Of a stretch of 64,000 nucleotides of DNA, positions 11,367 through 21,150 are shown in pieces (position 1 is the first letter of the stretch; each line of letters starts with the position of its first letter). The notes beneath the pieces were generated by a model. That model was given only the letters and a program-made list of their open reading frames with translations, ran no database searches and was not told where the DNA came from. The position numbers and the translations under genes were made by a program. This stretch comes from Collybiopsis luxurians FD-317 M1 (Eukaryota > Basidiomycota > Agaricomycetes > Agaricales > Omphalotaceae): assembly GCA_000827265.1 (NCBI GenBank), contig KN834760.1, positions 839,818 through 903,817 of the forward strand, written 5' to 3'.

Positions 11367-12120
11367 CTAAACTGCGGTGGAAAACTCAGGTGAGCGCGGA
11401 ATGGAAAGAGCTGCAGCAAAATGATGTACCCTGTTTTTTGCATAGAGAGTACCGCAATAGTTATTCCGAGAGATCCCTTTGGTAACCAACGTCTCGTAAT
11501 TACTACTCACAGCCTTGGAAAAGCATTTTATATTACGCTCACTTACCTCAATACAAGACAGGGCGACAAGAGTAATGAAGACAGCCTGCGAGCCTGAAAG
11601 CCTTTTGACACGTTGAGAGAGAAACATTTGAATGGGAAGTGCAGAGCTGATGGCGATCATTAGCCGGAAAGGCTCCGAATTGTATTTAGGGTGACAGGCA
11701 ACGCACAAAACCGTTAGGACGGGAGTAGAATTCAATGGCCACAGAACAGTCTCAAGGAACGCTGGATTCATGTAATTTTCGACAGCATATTGCCACAACA
11801 AATACACTGCTAACGCAGAATGGACTGTGTCGATAAGAAACTCCCAGGAAATCAATAACCTTGGAATTTTGAAGGTCATAAAATAAGGAAAGCAAGTACT
11901 AAACCTGGAAACTTACTTGAGTGAAAGGCGATCCCGAGTCCCAGCTGTGAAATACCTGACGAATTGCAAACAACATAGACCGTAAAGAAAGGTGTTCAGC
12001 TAGTCCCAAGTGATTGTCAGAATCGGAACGGAGCTGGGTAAACCCGCATACCATGATGGCAATGACTAGCGCACCGAGGGAAGAAGTAATCTTGTTATCC
12101 GATATAGTTGAAGTGCCCAT
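11367..12120 (-). CDS. DUF6534-like multi-pass membrane protein, probably degenerate
   Basis: The minus-strand frame from ATG at 12118-12120 reads TSSLGALVIAIMVCGFTQL, a first hydrophobic segment. After a short intron (about 11901-11918) it reads LISWEFLIDTVHSALAVYLLWQYAV, then LWPLNSTPVL and LPIQMFLSQRVKRLSGSQAVFITLVAL. The order helix, WEFLIDTVHS..., WPL.STP, QMFL..R...LSGS follows the DUF6534 family of basidiomycete membrane proteins, whose function is unknown. The usual segment between helices 1 and 2 is poorly preserved, and the last stretch (about 11367-11530) does not look like the family tail. Either my splice model is incomplete or the gene is decaying. Confidence 0.5.
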
Positions 12121-12212
12121 TATTTAACTTTGAACTACTGCAGAAGTGAAGCAGCCTATCGGGATACAAGGAAAGGAAAGAAGGGGTCTTGAATGGATGG
12201 AAAATACCGCTC

Positions 12213-12220
12213 TATTTATA
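12213..12220 (-). promoter_or_regulatory. TATA box of DUF6534-like gene
   Basis: TATAAATA on the minus strand lies about 93 bp upstream of the ATG at 12120, a usual spacing for a fungal core promoter. Confidence 0.5.
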
Positions 12221-12400
12221 AGTAATTTTCGCGGTTCCATACGCTCGTAACGTTGATGGACATAAATTAGACAGTGAGCGCTCTTCGTCTACGAGTACTC
12301 CGAATTGCTCGTGGGAAGCAAGAAGAGAAGGGTAAGGCAAGGTTTTATAATCACTGGCAGATCGCCCAGTCACTCACGTACTCAGTACATTATGTCAGTG

Positions 12401-14278
12401 CAATCCATTCTTTTGAGACCCCAGATTGGAGGCGCTAACGACCATAAATTATGGATGATTCAAAGTGAGGTCGGATGTTTGAAAGTTGTAAATTCAGCAA
12501 GCGGGTTGCATGCTTGAAACCTGGATACCGTGACGTGGATATGAAACCGATTCTCCCTTCTGGAAACTACCATTCCCGTTCGAGTGTCGAGGAGTTACAC
12601 GATCGCCATCTGGAAACTCGAGGATATCATTGAATATCAGGAGCATCGCCTTCGCTCCGCGACAAGACTATACAAGACGGGCATTCGTTAGGTGTTTCAT
12701 CACATAGAGTAGACACACATTCTCCCCACTCTAAGCAGGAGTCATCAAACGAGGCGGAAAAAGCGTCGTACATAACACCGACTCTCAATCCCTCCCCAGG
12801 CCACTCCTTCTTCTCCTCTTCCTCAAACTCGACAGATACTACCCAACCCTGATCCCTCTTCACCGCAGCCGCAGCATCCTCCAACATATTCCTCACTCCC
12901 TGCCAAAACATTCCCATCTCCCTCTCCAACCTAACGACCAACTCCCTAACATCCTTCCCACCCCCATTCGCTTCCCCGAACCCAACCAAGAGCATCTCCC
13001 TCGCACGCAAGAGCGTTTCGTACGCGAGCTTCAGTCTCGGGAACCCAGACGGTGGGTATACGACCTCGAACTGGATCTTGAGCTGAAACTGGAGCTTAAC
13101 CTTCCAAAAGCGGGTGCGAGGATGGGGGGAGACCGGCGGATGTGAGGATGGGGATTAGGTTCGTGGTGCGTTGGATGGATTTGGGGGAATCTGTGGAGAG
13201 GGAAAAAGGGGGGGAGGATTCGCGTGAGAACGGTCATTGAGTAGGCGAGATCACCCAAGACACACCAATATTTTAGAGCTTGGTAACTTTATCCAAGTCT
13301 TCCTGGCCGACACGTACAGCATCTAGGACGGCGTCGACAGATTTGACGATGGATTTGCACTTGTTGCACCGGATAAGAGAATCATCTACACGCGAAATAC
13401 AGGGTAAGTCGAATAAAAATGGACTCAGTTACAGAAATCGCACCATCTACCGGTAGAGGACACAACCCCTCGCAATTTTTTTGGACAGTTCATCGCCTGG
13501 CGTGGATCCACCTCGGCTGAGGACATACAAAGGCGACATTCGCACTTGAAATTGTAGGTCTCCTGCAAAGTCTGTTGACGAAGGTGGGCCCATAAGGTCG
13601 AATCGTGCAGACAAAACTATACCTCTTCTTCGGGATAGATATCCCGAATGGCAATGTTAGATTCTGGGTTGAGAGCCCAGCAATGTAAAGTTTTGTAGCA
13701 ACTATCGTGCTTCCTAAAGAGCGATATTCTGTTAGAAGTGAAGGTATAACAAGATTTGTTTTCAGCATACCTGCCCTGATAGGAATTTACGGATGATTTG
13801 ACATACGAATTGGTGCTTCTCGCAGCTTTGAGGTCAGAGAAAGACATTGACACAGAGTCTGTGGCAATGAAACGCAAACTACAGCATATTATGGGCGACG
13901 GTGATGACAGTGGTAAAAAGTACTGTGGAAGCGCCTGTTGCCACAAGCGCTAACTTAGCGTCCACCTTACCGCGGTCACGCGAACCGAATCACGCCTCTT
14001 GTTTCCCGCCTCTCTTCGTTACTAACTCTTATGATTAAAGGTGAGTGGACGACAATAGAGCGTATTTGCAGCCGGCAAGATTTTTACATTTTGCCCACGC
14101 CAAGTATAACATTCAGACGACCGAGTGAAAGGCATCTAGCGACAGCTTATTCAAGCGTTCTGGTGAGAAATTTTGACCGATTGGTTCGTTACCATATATA
14201 TTCGTACGACGGTGTAGACCGTTGTTGTGTTGACGGCGCTTTTGTTTGGAAGGACGACGGCGAGGATGTTGGAAGTGC
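12401..14278. repeat. Segmental direct repeat, copy 2
   Basis: This is the second copy of the 1-2328 segment in the same orientation. It is shortened by several deletions; for example, the stretch matching 1270-1430 is largely missing. Similarity ends near 14278, after which the sequence is unrelated to what follows copy 1. Confidence 0.85.
12620..13946 (-). pseudogene. SET/MYND (SMYD-like) protein, degenerate copy 2
   Basis: It has the same layout as the first copy: SET end (NPESNIAIRDIYPEEEV, about 13620-13690), a zinc-like DSLIRCNKCKSIV segment (about 13345-13385) and a helical C-terminal region (MRAREMLLVGFGEANGGG to DAAAAVKRDQG, about 12840-13010). Here the CNKC cysteines are kept, whereas copy 1 has NEC, so copy 2 keeps more of the ancestral sequence at that point. 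The post-SET CECRLC stretch present in copy 1 is shortened. Frames change between pieces and no complete N-terminus is visible. Confidence 0.6.
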
Positions 14279-14620
14279 TTGGGATCCGTACGGGTGTAAA
14301 AGATGAAGCTGTAGTGATGATGAGGATAATGGGGAGGTGCAGGTGGAGGTAGATTTGCATTACGAAGGAGCAATTCGTATCCTCGTGGTCGATGGGGCGG
14401 ATTCTTTGATGAGGAACCTAGTTACCTGGCTAACGCTCAGGCCCACACTGCTCCTTAGGATCCCATTACGCACCGAATTATAACTACCACACTTCTACGG
14501 CTAATTCTCCGTCGCCGCCCATGCCCCTCACAATAGTATATTCTTTGTCGTCTCTTCTGATTCGGATTCAGACCCAGGGGCTCTCCCGCTCGCTTTGACT
14601 TCGCACGAGCCTTCGTTGCG

Positions 14621-15037
14621 TTGCCAGGGAACGGCGGACCGCCACACAGTGCGCCTCCGCATCAGACTACATTTGGGGGGGACGGCAGGTGGTTCCAGAC
14701 ACTGGATGAGAGATATCTCTTGCCACTGTTCTCGAATGCTACTGCGGGTCGGACCTTCTGTGCCCGGAGAGCGAGACAGAGTATGGGTCCGTCTGGAGAA
14801 GGCAGTGGTTCGTTGAGTGGGAGTGCGATAGGGACGCCGACAGATAGCGAGGATGAAGGAGATGGGCATCATCATCACCAGCAAGAGGTCCAGCCTGAAC
14901 ATCCTTCCGCTACGGCTGCGGGAGCTGGGGTTGGTGCTAATAGCAACAGTCTGTTGGAGAGAGGGCTTGCGAGTCCAATGTTGAGGAGATCGACGTCGTC
15001 TGAGAGGAGCTGCTGTGTAGTATCCACTTTGAAGTAG
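14621..15037 (+). pseudogene. C-terminal fragment of Nhx-type Na+/H+ exchanger
   Basis: The frame contains WFQTLDERYLLPLFSNATAG followed by RTFCARRARQSM and an acidic tail (TPTDSEDEGDGHHHH). That junction, where membrane helices end in a [D/E]xRYLLPLFSNA motif and a basic stretch, is characteristic of the cytosolic tail of fungal endosomal/vacuolar Na+/H+ exchangers. None of the transmembrane helices precede it: upstream DNA back to the duplication border at 14278 holds no membrane segments. It is therefore a truncated fragment. The last residues may run into repeat R rather than the native tail. Confidence 0.65.
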
Positions 15038-15049
15038 ACTTTGATCAAA

Positions 15050-15830
15050 GGCTTGAAAACACTTGCAACTAAATGCGACTATTCCCCTCCCGATCCCTCC
15101 CGCTCTACAGTATTCTATACGCTAGAAGCCATCCAACACTAACTCATTACGGAAAGTACGATCAGCTGAGAGGATACTAATGCTATTCAATCTGGACTGT
15201 ATACAAGGTCGAATAAATCCGCTCCGCCCTGATAGGATGGAATGCTTATAATCAGCGTCTGCAAGGATTTTTCGGGTTTCGCATCCCTCCTCCTCCTCCT
15301 TTGCCTCATTTAATTTAAGTGCAATGGGTTCAATTGCTCATTACACGGACCAGGAAGCTAAGTTTACCTGCTTGCGACTCCTGAGGAGTTACTGCGCTGG
15401 ATCTTGTCCTACAAACCTCATCAACCATCGAGAATATGTTTGCCAAGTTCCTACAAGGTCGGCTCAAAGATCTCGGCATGTTAAGTTCGACGTCGGATAT
15501 TGCAAATGGGATGTCTCCGAGTGCTGACAGACACCTTCAATCCTGCTGCCAAATGGTCGCGAATTTGATGATTTCGCAGGTGTTAGTACAGTCTCGGTGA
15601 AATCATTAGACAGCTGCCTCCGCAAAACTCAGACCAAGCACTCTCATGACCATTGTACCTTGCTTTGCGCAATGCCGACCGGGGCTCACTAATTCGCAAG
15701 TAAGGATTTTGAATGCTGCTGTACAGCTGCGATACTGACAGCATGCATAACAGACAATACATCTAAAGCCGGAAAAGTAATTGGGAAGGTTCTTCAATTC
15801 CTTGTAGGGTTGCCGAAGCTCGTTAGAACT
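15050..15830. repeat. Dispersed repeat family R, copy 2
   Basis: It matches copy 1 (8897-9370) over its first 400 bp and copy 3 (17640-18235) over its whole length. The remnant frame reads NMFAKFLQGRLKDLGMLSST here. It ends just upstream of the small orphan gene at 15909, so R plus gene form one duplicated unit. Confidence 0.7.
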
Positions 15831-15832
15831 CG

Positions 15833-15840
15833 TATAAGAA
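15833..15840 (+). promoter_or_regulatory. TATA-like box, orphan gene copy A
   Basis: TATAAGAA lies 76 bp upstream of the ATG at 15909. The equivalent site in the two related copies is TATAAAAG at nearly the same spacing. Confidence 0.45.
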
Positions 15841-15908
15841 GTTCCCAGTTGCACTGATACTTCAGCTCAGTCTTCACAGCCGATTTCATATACTTCTTGA
15901 GCAAAACA

Positions 15909-16336
15909 ATGCGCTTCACTACTTCCCTTGCTGGACTCCTGTCTGTATGTAACTCTTCTGCTCTCGTATTTAACTGTCTTCACAATTCCTTCCACAGGCA
16001 CTCACTGTCCTGCCCAACGTCGCTAGATCCCAGACACTTAACTTTATCTGGGTACGAAGCCTTGCCCAGGAGCCCATCCAGGTTTTAGTTAGTGCCTTTG
16101 ATACTGGATTCGGTGACACCGATTGGTTCACGCTTCCGGACAACTACGACGACTTGGCCACTAGCTTATGGCTGCGTACTGGATGGGAGCTTATTGCATT
16201 CAGAGACCAGAATGACCTGAACAGCAGGATTGGTTTCTACTCTGACTTTACTGCAAACGAGACCTTTGTCACTTTTACCACGTTCAATAACATCACCTTC
16301 ACAAACTTTAACCCAGAGACAGATGTTGTTAACTAA
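15909..16336 (+). CDS. Small orphan protein, copy A (124 aa)
   Basis: Two exons (15909-15944 and 15998-16336) join in phase 0 across a 53 bp GT-AG intron, giving 124 residues. The N-terminus, split by the intron, is short and weakly hydrophobic (MRFTTSLAGLLS then ALTVLPNVARS) and may be a marginal signal peptide. The core holds SLAQEPIQVLVSAFDTGFGD, then DWFTLP, GWELIAFRDQND and a threonine/asparagine-rich end (TFTTFNNITFTNFNPETD). I do not recognise the family. The GWELIAFRD core and alternating hydrophobic pattern suggest a small beta-rich fold, which is inference. Two relatives are in the window (18364 and 56898). Confidence 0.75.
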
Positions 16337-17639
16337 CCAAGTGAGTCATTCCATTCATTTGGGAAAATGGACTGACATTGCGCTTATAGCAGTTTGATAG
16401 TGTTGAAGAGCAGTATTTCTTTGTTTTTGGTGTTCACAGTGTTTGTAGAATGTAACTATCCTCTTCTGATTTTGATGTTGGCCAGGCGAGATACATGAGT
16501 CGAATCATACTGAGGAATAAAAACTTAGCAGGGCACTTTGAATATGCACAAGGAAGTTATGCTACAATGGTGGAATACAAACTGTAGAGGAAGTGCTTAC
16601 TAGGACACATATATTACGCTTTGACTCGTGAGAAAACCTCAAAACAAGGTGAATTGGATTACCTTCCTTGCCAGATCGTACGTGGGATTGAATTATCTCA
16701 TCAGAATCAAAGACGAATGGCGAACGAAGCATAAAGGCGACTGTATAGCCAGCATGTAATTCGTACTAATAACCAGCCATTCATCATGAATATTTTGACA
16801 ACGTCGACCTGCCTAGCAATCGAAGCGAGGTGTATTTATCCGATGTCGAGATGTTGAAAATGACGTAGACGGATTGGCCGAATTTTCGGTCTCAGCTGCC
16901 AGAGGTATGCCCGCTTGCGTGGATCATCTCGGCATAACATATGCTTGTTCCGGCCTAAATTCTCGTGGTGCAGCCGCTACTTTCGAGTCTAGTTCACTTT
17001 TTTTACTGTTAGCGCAACTTTGCCGTCGCGGTAGGTGTATGCGTTGACCCTTCGCAATTTTCTTTTAGCCGGAGGACAGAATTGCTGGATCCGCGGGCTG
17101 TTTATCTGAAGAGGAAAGGCTTTGCATGATCAAAATGATGCTGCTGCCACATCAGCCTTTGTTTCAGGAACTCAAATATCCGACTAATGACAAATATCGG
17201 AGTAGAAGTGATTCAAGTGAAACCAAGTTGCGATAAGTTATAATAGGAACGTCCTGAAGAGGGTCTCGTGTATCGTAGTGCACGCGGAGTTGCAAAGTGT
17301 AATACCATCGAGATAATGCAGACACCAATCTTACCATTCATCTGACTGACACAAAGCTGCGAGTCGTTAACGAGCTTGAGATGCATACCGAATAGGCGTC
17401 GGAGGAGTACTCTTTCTGGTCGCATTGAACCATGACCGCAATAACCACCGACCAGTGGATTTGTCTGGTAATACGCATAAGTCATGGTGCGATAGTAAAC
17501 CATTACGAGCGCCAGTATATACTATGAAAACTGGGAAAATGTAGTCAGGTTTGCAATGTCCGAGCATCAAATTTCTGCGCTTCGCTGAAGTGTCCAGATC
17601 AACCTCTCCGGAGCATCCAGCGTATCTCGCGTTTTCTTC
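16337..17639. other. Intergenic; shared 3' tail of the orphan unit
   Basis: About 270 bp past the stop (16607-16680) a block with GCTTTGACTCGTGAGAAAAC recurs downstream of copy B (about 19085) and, inverted, downstream of copy C (about 56130-56160). The rest has short minus-strand frames (17213-17741) without recognisable domains. Confidence 0.5.
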
Positions 17640-18235
17640 AAAAAATTCCTCTGGTTGATGGAGCGGATGTCTATAATCAATGTCTGCAAGGATTTTTTTG
17701 AGCGATTGCATTCCTCCCCTCCTCCTACTCTTTTGCCTCATTTCAAGTAGTTGCAGACTAAGAGTGTTCGATTATTCAATGAAGAGACAGCTGAAGTGGA
17801 CCTCTTTGTTGCTCCTGAGGACTTACTGTGCCGCTTTTCATCCTCATCAATCATCGAGAATATGTGTACGAAGTTCCTACAAGGTCGGCCCAATGATCTC
17901 GGCCTGTTAAGTTCGACATCGGATATCCCTCCAACTGTTGATAGGCATGTTCGATGTTGTTGCCGAATAATTGCGAATCTGCAATTTCGTACTAGGTGTC
18001 AGTAGAATCTCGGTAAATCATTAGATAACTGCCTCGGCGCAACTCGAACTAAGCACCTCATGACCATGATTGTACCTTGCCTTGTGGGATGCCGACCAGG
18101 GATCTCTAATTCGCAAGCAGGGTTTTAAATACTGTTGTACTGTTGTACAGCTGTGATACTGACAGCATGCATAAAAGACAAAACATCTGAAGTGACAACT
18201 CCAAAAAAAAAAAACTAGGAATTAATGTCCAACTG
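17640..18235. repeat. Dispersed repeat family R, copy 3
   Basis: It is similar throughout to 15230-15830 and in its first part to 9130-9370. Its remnant frame is the cleanest of the three (VDLFVAPEDLLCRF, SSIIENMCTKFLQGRPNDLG, then LLSSTSDI). It is followed by the orphan gene copy B. Confidence 0.7.
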
Positions 18236-18285
18236 TGGGACTGCCGAAACTCAAGCCTTTCGGTCAGATACTATGTTTCTCTGGG

Positions 18286-18293
18286 TATAAAAG
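18286..18293 (+). promoter_or_regulatory. TATA box, orphan gene copy B
   Basis: TATAAAAG lies 78 bp upstream of the ATG at 18364, matching the spacing in copies A and C. Confidence 0.65.
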
Positions 18294-18363
18294 AGCCTCC
18301 CATTTGCACCGATACTTCAGCTCAGACCTCACAGTCGGTTTAATATACTTCGTGAGCAAAACA

Positions 18364-18797
18364 ATGCACTTCACTACCTGCCTTGCTGGACTCCTTTCTG
18401 TATGTAACTTCTCCGCTCTGTCATTTCCCAGCCGTTTTCACAGTTTTTTCCACAGGCAGTCACTATCCTTCCCAACGTCGTTAGAGCTCAGACGCTTAAC
18501 ACTATCTGGGTCCGAAGCCTTGCCCAGGAGCCCATCCAGGCTTTAGTCAGCGCCTTTGACACTGGATTCGGTGACACTGATTGGTTCACGCTTCCGAACA
18601 TCTTCAATGACCCGGATGGCGTTAACCCGTGGCATCGCGTCGGATGGGAGCTCATTGCATTCAGAGACCAGAATGACCCCAACAGTAGGGTTGGTTATTA
18701 CTATGACTTTGCTGCGAGCGAGACCTGGGTCACGTTCACCACGTTCGACAATGTCACCTTCTCAGACTTCAACCCGGAAACAGACGTTGTTGCTTAA
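18364..18797 (+). CDS. Small orphan protein, copy B (125 aa)
   Basis: Two exons (18364-18399 and 18456-18797) join in phase 0, giving 125 residues. The layout equals copy A: a short hydrophobic start, SLAQEPIQALVSAFDTGFGD, DWFTLP, PWHRVGWELIAFRDQNDPN, VGYYYDFAASETWVTFTTF, NFNPETD-like end. It has the PWHR motif where copy A has SLWLR, and copy C agrees with B. Together with repeat R upstream and the shared tail downstream it forms the second unit of a tandem duplication offset by 2455 bp from copy A. Function unknown. Confidence 0.75.
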
Positions 18798-19798
18798 CTC
18801 GAGTGAGTCGTTCACTGTGTCCAGGAAGACATCGGTTGAACTGAATCTATTCATAACACCAGTTAATGCTAAAGAGTGGTGTTGTTTTATCGCTGTAATG
18901 TGTTGTATGATGTAACTATCTTTATCTGATTCTGATATCGGTCAGGCGTGATGCAAGCGTTGAATCCAACTAAAAATTAGAAACATTAGAAGGGCAACTT
19001 TGAATATGCACAACTAACTATTGAGACTCATGAATTTACGCTGCAATAGCTGGGTATGAAGAAGAACCGGGGGCGCATATATGACGCTTTGACTTGTGAG
19101 AAAACTTCAAACAAAATCAGATTTCATAAAAGATTAGGTTACCTAAGATCTTCTTTGCCGACGTGAAGTAAAAAAGACATGATCGCCTCTCTTGAGTCTT
19201 GGGCTTAACTCTCTAGAAGGCTTCGTCTTTCATTCAGTGCCGTTTACATATCTTCGGGGCTAAAACAGCGAGCCTCTCCAAATTACAATCGTCACTCCTG
19301 AATTTTCCCATTAACGCCTATTATATACAACTTTGAATTGATGGTACCTGAGCAACTAGTAGCGTAAAAATCTCCAGTGTTGTGTATAAGAGTCAGACCA
19401 AAACTAACGGTACCTGTATTACGATTCATCTGATCCCTCTAGCAAACGTATAAGTATAGAGCTCGACTTGTCGGCACTTGAGCAAAGAGTACTATTTGAC
19501 AATCTGAACAAAATTGACTATACATTTACTCCGATCCATCCAATCCCTCTAACCTATAAACTCCCCGTATCGCAGTTCCATAGTCCAACGATCGGTGTGC
19601 TGACAGGCACCGAGTTTCGTAAGAGCACACACACGAGCATTGACGTTTCTCTTGGGCCAACCGCACTGCTTCCAGCCATCCTAAAGGAAGCACAGCTCGA
19701 AAATAAGACATATTCGCAGGATCACTGAACGCCTTCTCCAAGTCCTCCAGATTTTTGTTCTCTGTATCTTCTGATACCTCTAAGTTCCCGAAAAAGTA
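18798..19798. other. Intergenic
   Basis: This holds the duplicated 3' tail of the orphan unit (about 19070-19100). Otherwise I saw no gene; the plus frame 19468-19728 has no recognisable motif. Confidence 0.5.
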
Positions 19799-20290
19799 TT
19801 AGCGGTCATCAACAGGTAGGGAAACTGCACTAAATAACGAGGTGACAGTGAACCCACAATCATCATTGACCATACCACGGATAATCTGAATGGTAGAAAT
19901 TGTCCAAAGAGGACTAGAATCATCTGGATCAGAGTATTCCCAGAATTCTCGAATCAGATCCTCCATTTTCGTTCGGCGGCTCCCATCCTTAGCCAACTGG
20001 TAAATCATGAACTGGTAAGCCACTTGCGAGTCCAAGTCGTCACGGTCGACCGATGACATAGTTCCAGCTGTAGAGTAAGAGTTCAGGAAATTTTGGCTGA
20101 ACCCAACTTACTAAGCCGATCGTTCGTACTAGTAGCTGTTCGACAGGCTGCTTTGTGACTGAGTTCAGTTAAGTCTCTGGCATTCCATTGAGCAATAACA
20201 CGCTCATTGGGATTGAGAACATTTTTGAAACGAGGTCGTTGGGCATAGGGATCTACTTGTACACTGGAAGCAGAAGCAAATGCGGCTTAG
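19799..20290 (-). CDS. Hypothetical protein, 3' part
   Basis: Two minus-strand exons join across a 44 bp GT-AG intron (about 20068-20111). The upstream exon reads VDPYAQRPRFKNVLNPNERV then IAQWNARDLTELSHKAACRT. The downstream exon reads VDRDDLDSQVAYQFMIYQLA and ends LPVDDR before a TAA at 19799-19801. A CAG acceptor near 20272 suggests further upstream exons, but none could be joined with confidence. The text looks protein-like (charged, amphipathic, clean splice sites), but I do not recognise a family. It is a gene fragment or an incompletely modelled gene. Confidence 0.45.
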
Positions 20291-21150
20291 CTCGAAAACG
20301 ATGACAGACTTCACAATTTGAGACGTTGCATACGTCGCGGTTAACAGTTCCTGGAGAACTCATTTGTTCTAACAAGTTGAGCTAGTGCAACTTCACGAGT
20401 TCTGAGCGCTTCAGATAGATCAGCCCAACAGTTCGCAACCGTTTTAGTTACATTCGATTCGGTGGTACACTGTTCTGGATCTGATTGGGTTATACGATAT
20501 GTTTCGAGGAGCCCCAACCTCTAAACGGTTTTCCGGGCTCGTAAAACGCGGCGCCTCACGGACGGATATATCAGATATATGCGAAGGAAACCAAAGGCCT
20601 TTGCGATGTTCCTTCTTCAAGCGGTGGCTGACCGCGTCCTTGATTCACATGACTAAACCGCGTCTTGACTCTTGAGTCCGTCGTCCGATTTTTGACTATG
20701 ACCTTTTGCAGTAGAATAGTCTGGCTAAGGGCCGTCTTATATGTAAGTAATTCTCGAAGATGAAGTCTTTCCTGAATAAACTCAGTAAAGGTTTCGATCG
20801 AGAGGAAATACCCAGAGCCAAAAGCTATCGGGCGCACGCAGTTGATGCAAGAAACACGAGATCCTCCTTGTTCAACTTGTTGTACTGACGAGTATTCTCT
20901 ATGAGCCCCATCAGCGGCTAAATTTGCGATCTATGCAATACGTAACAATGTAAGGTTGTCGAGATCTCAGATTACTATACTGAGGCAACAGTTCTGTCAT
21001 GCTCTACATTGGACCAGACAACGACAAATACACAGGCGACCTGTTACTGCAGATAGTAAAACTACAAGCATTCAGAGATACACAAGTAAATGTAATGAAA
21101 TAGAGTACATAATGAATCGAAGACGAGATTCAGTGTTGGCAAGACCAGGC
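20291..21150. other. Unassigned stretch with a possible minus-strand exon
   Basis: The minus frame 20571-20837 (starting MRPIAFGSGYFLSIETFTEF) could belong to the hypothetical gene downstream, but no splice path joins them convincingly. Nothing else is supported. Confidence 0.3.
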
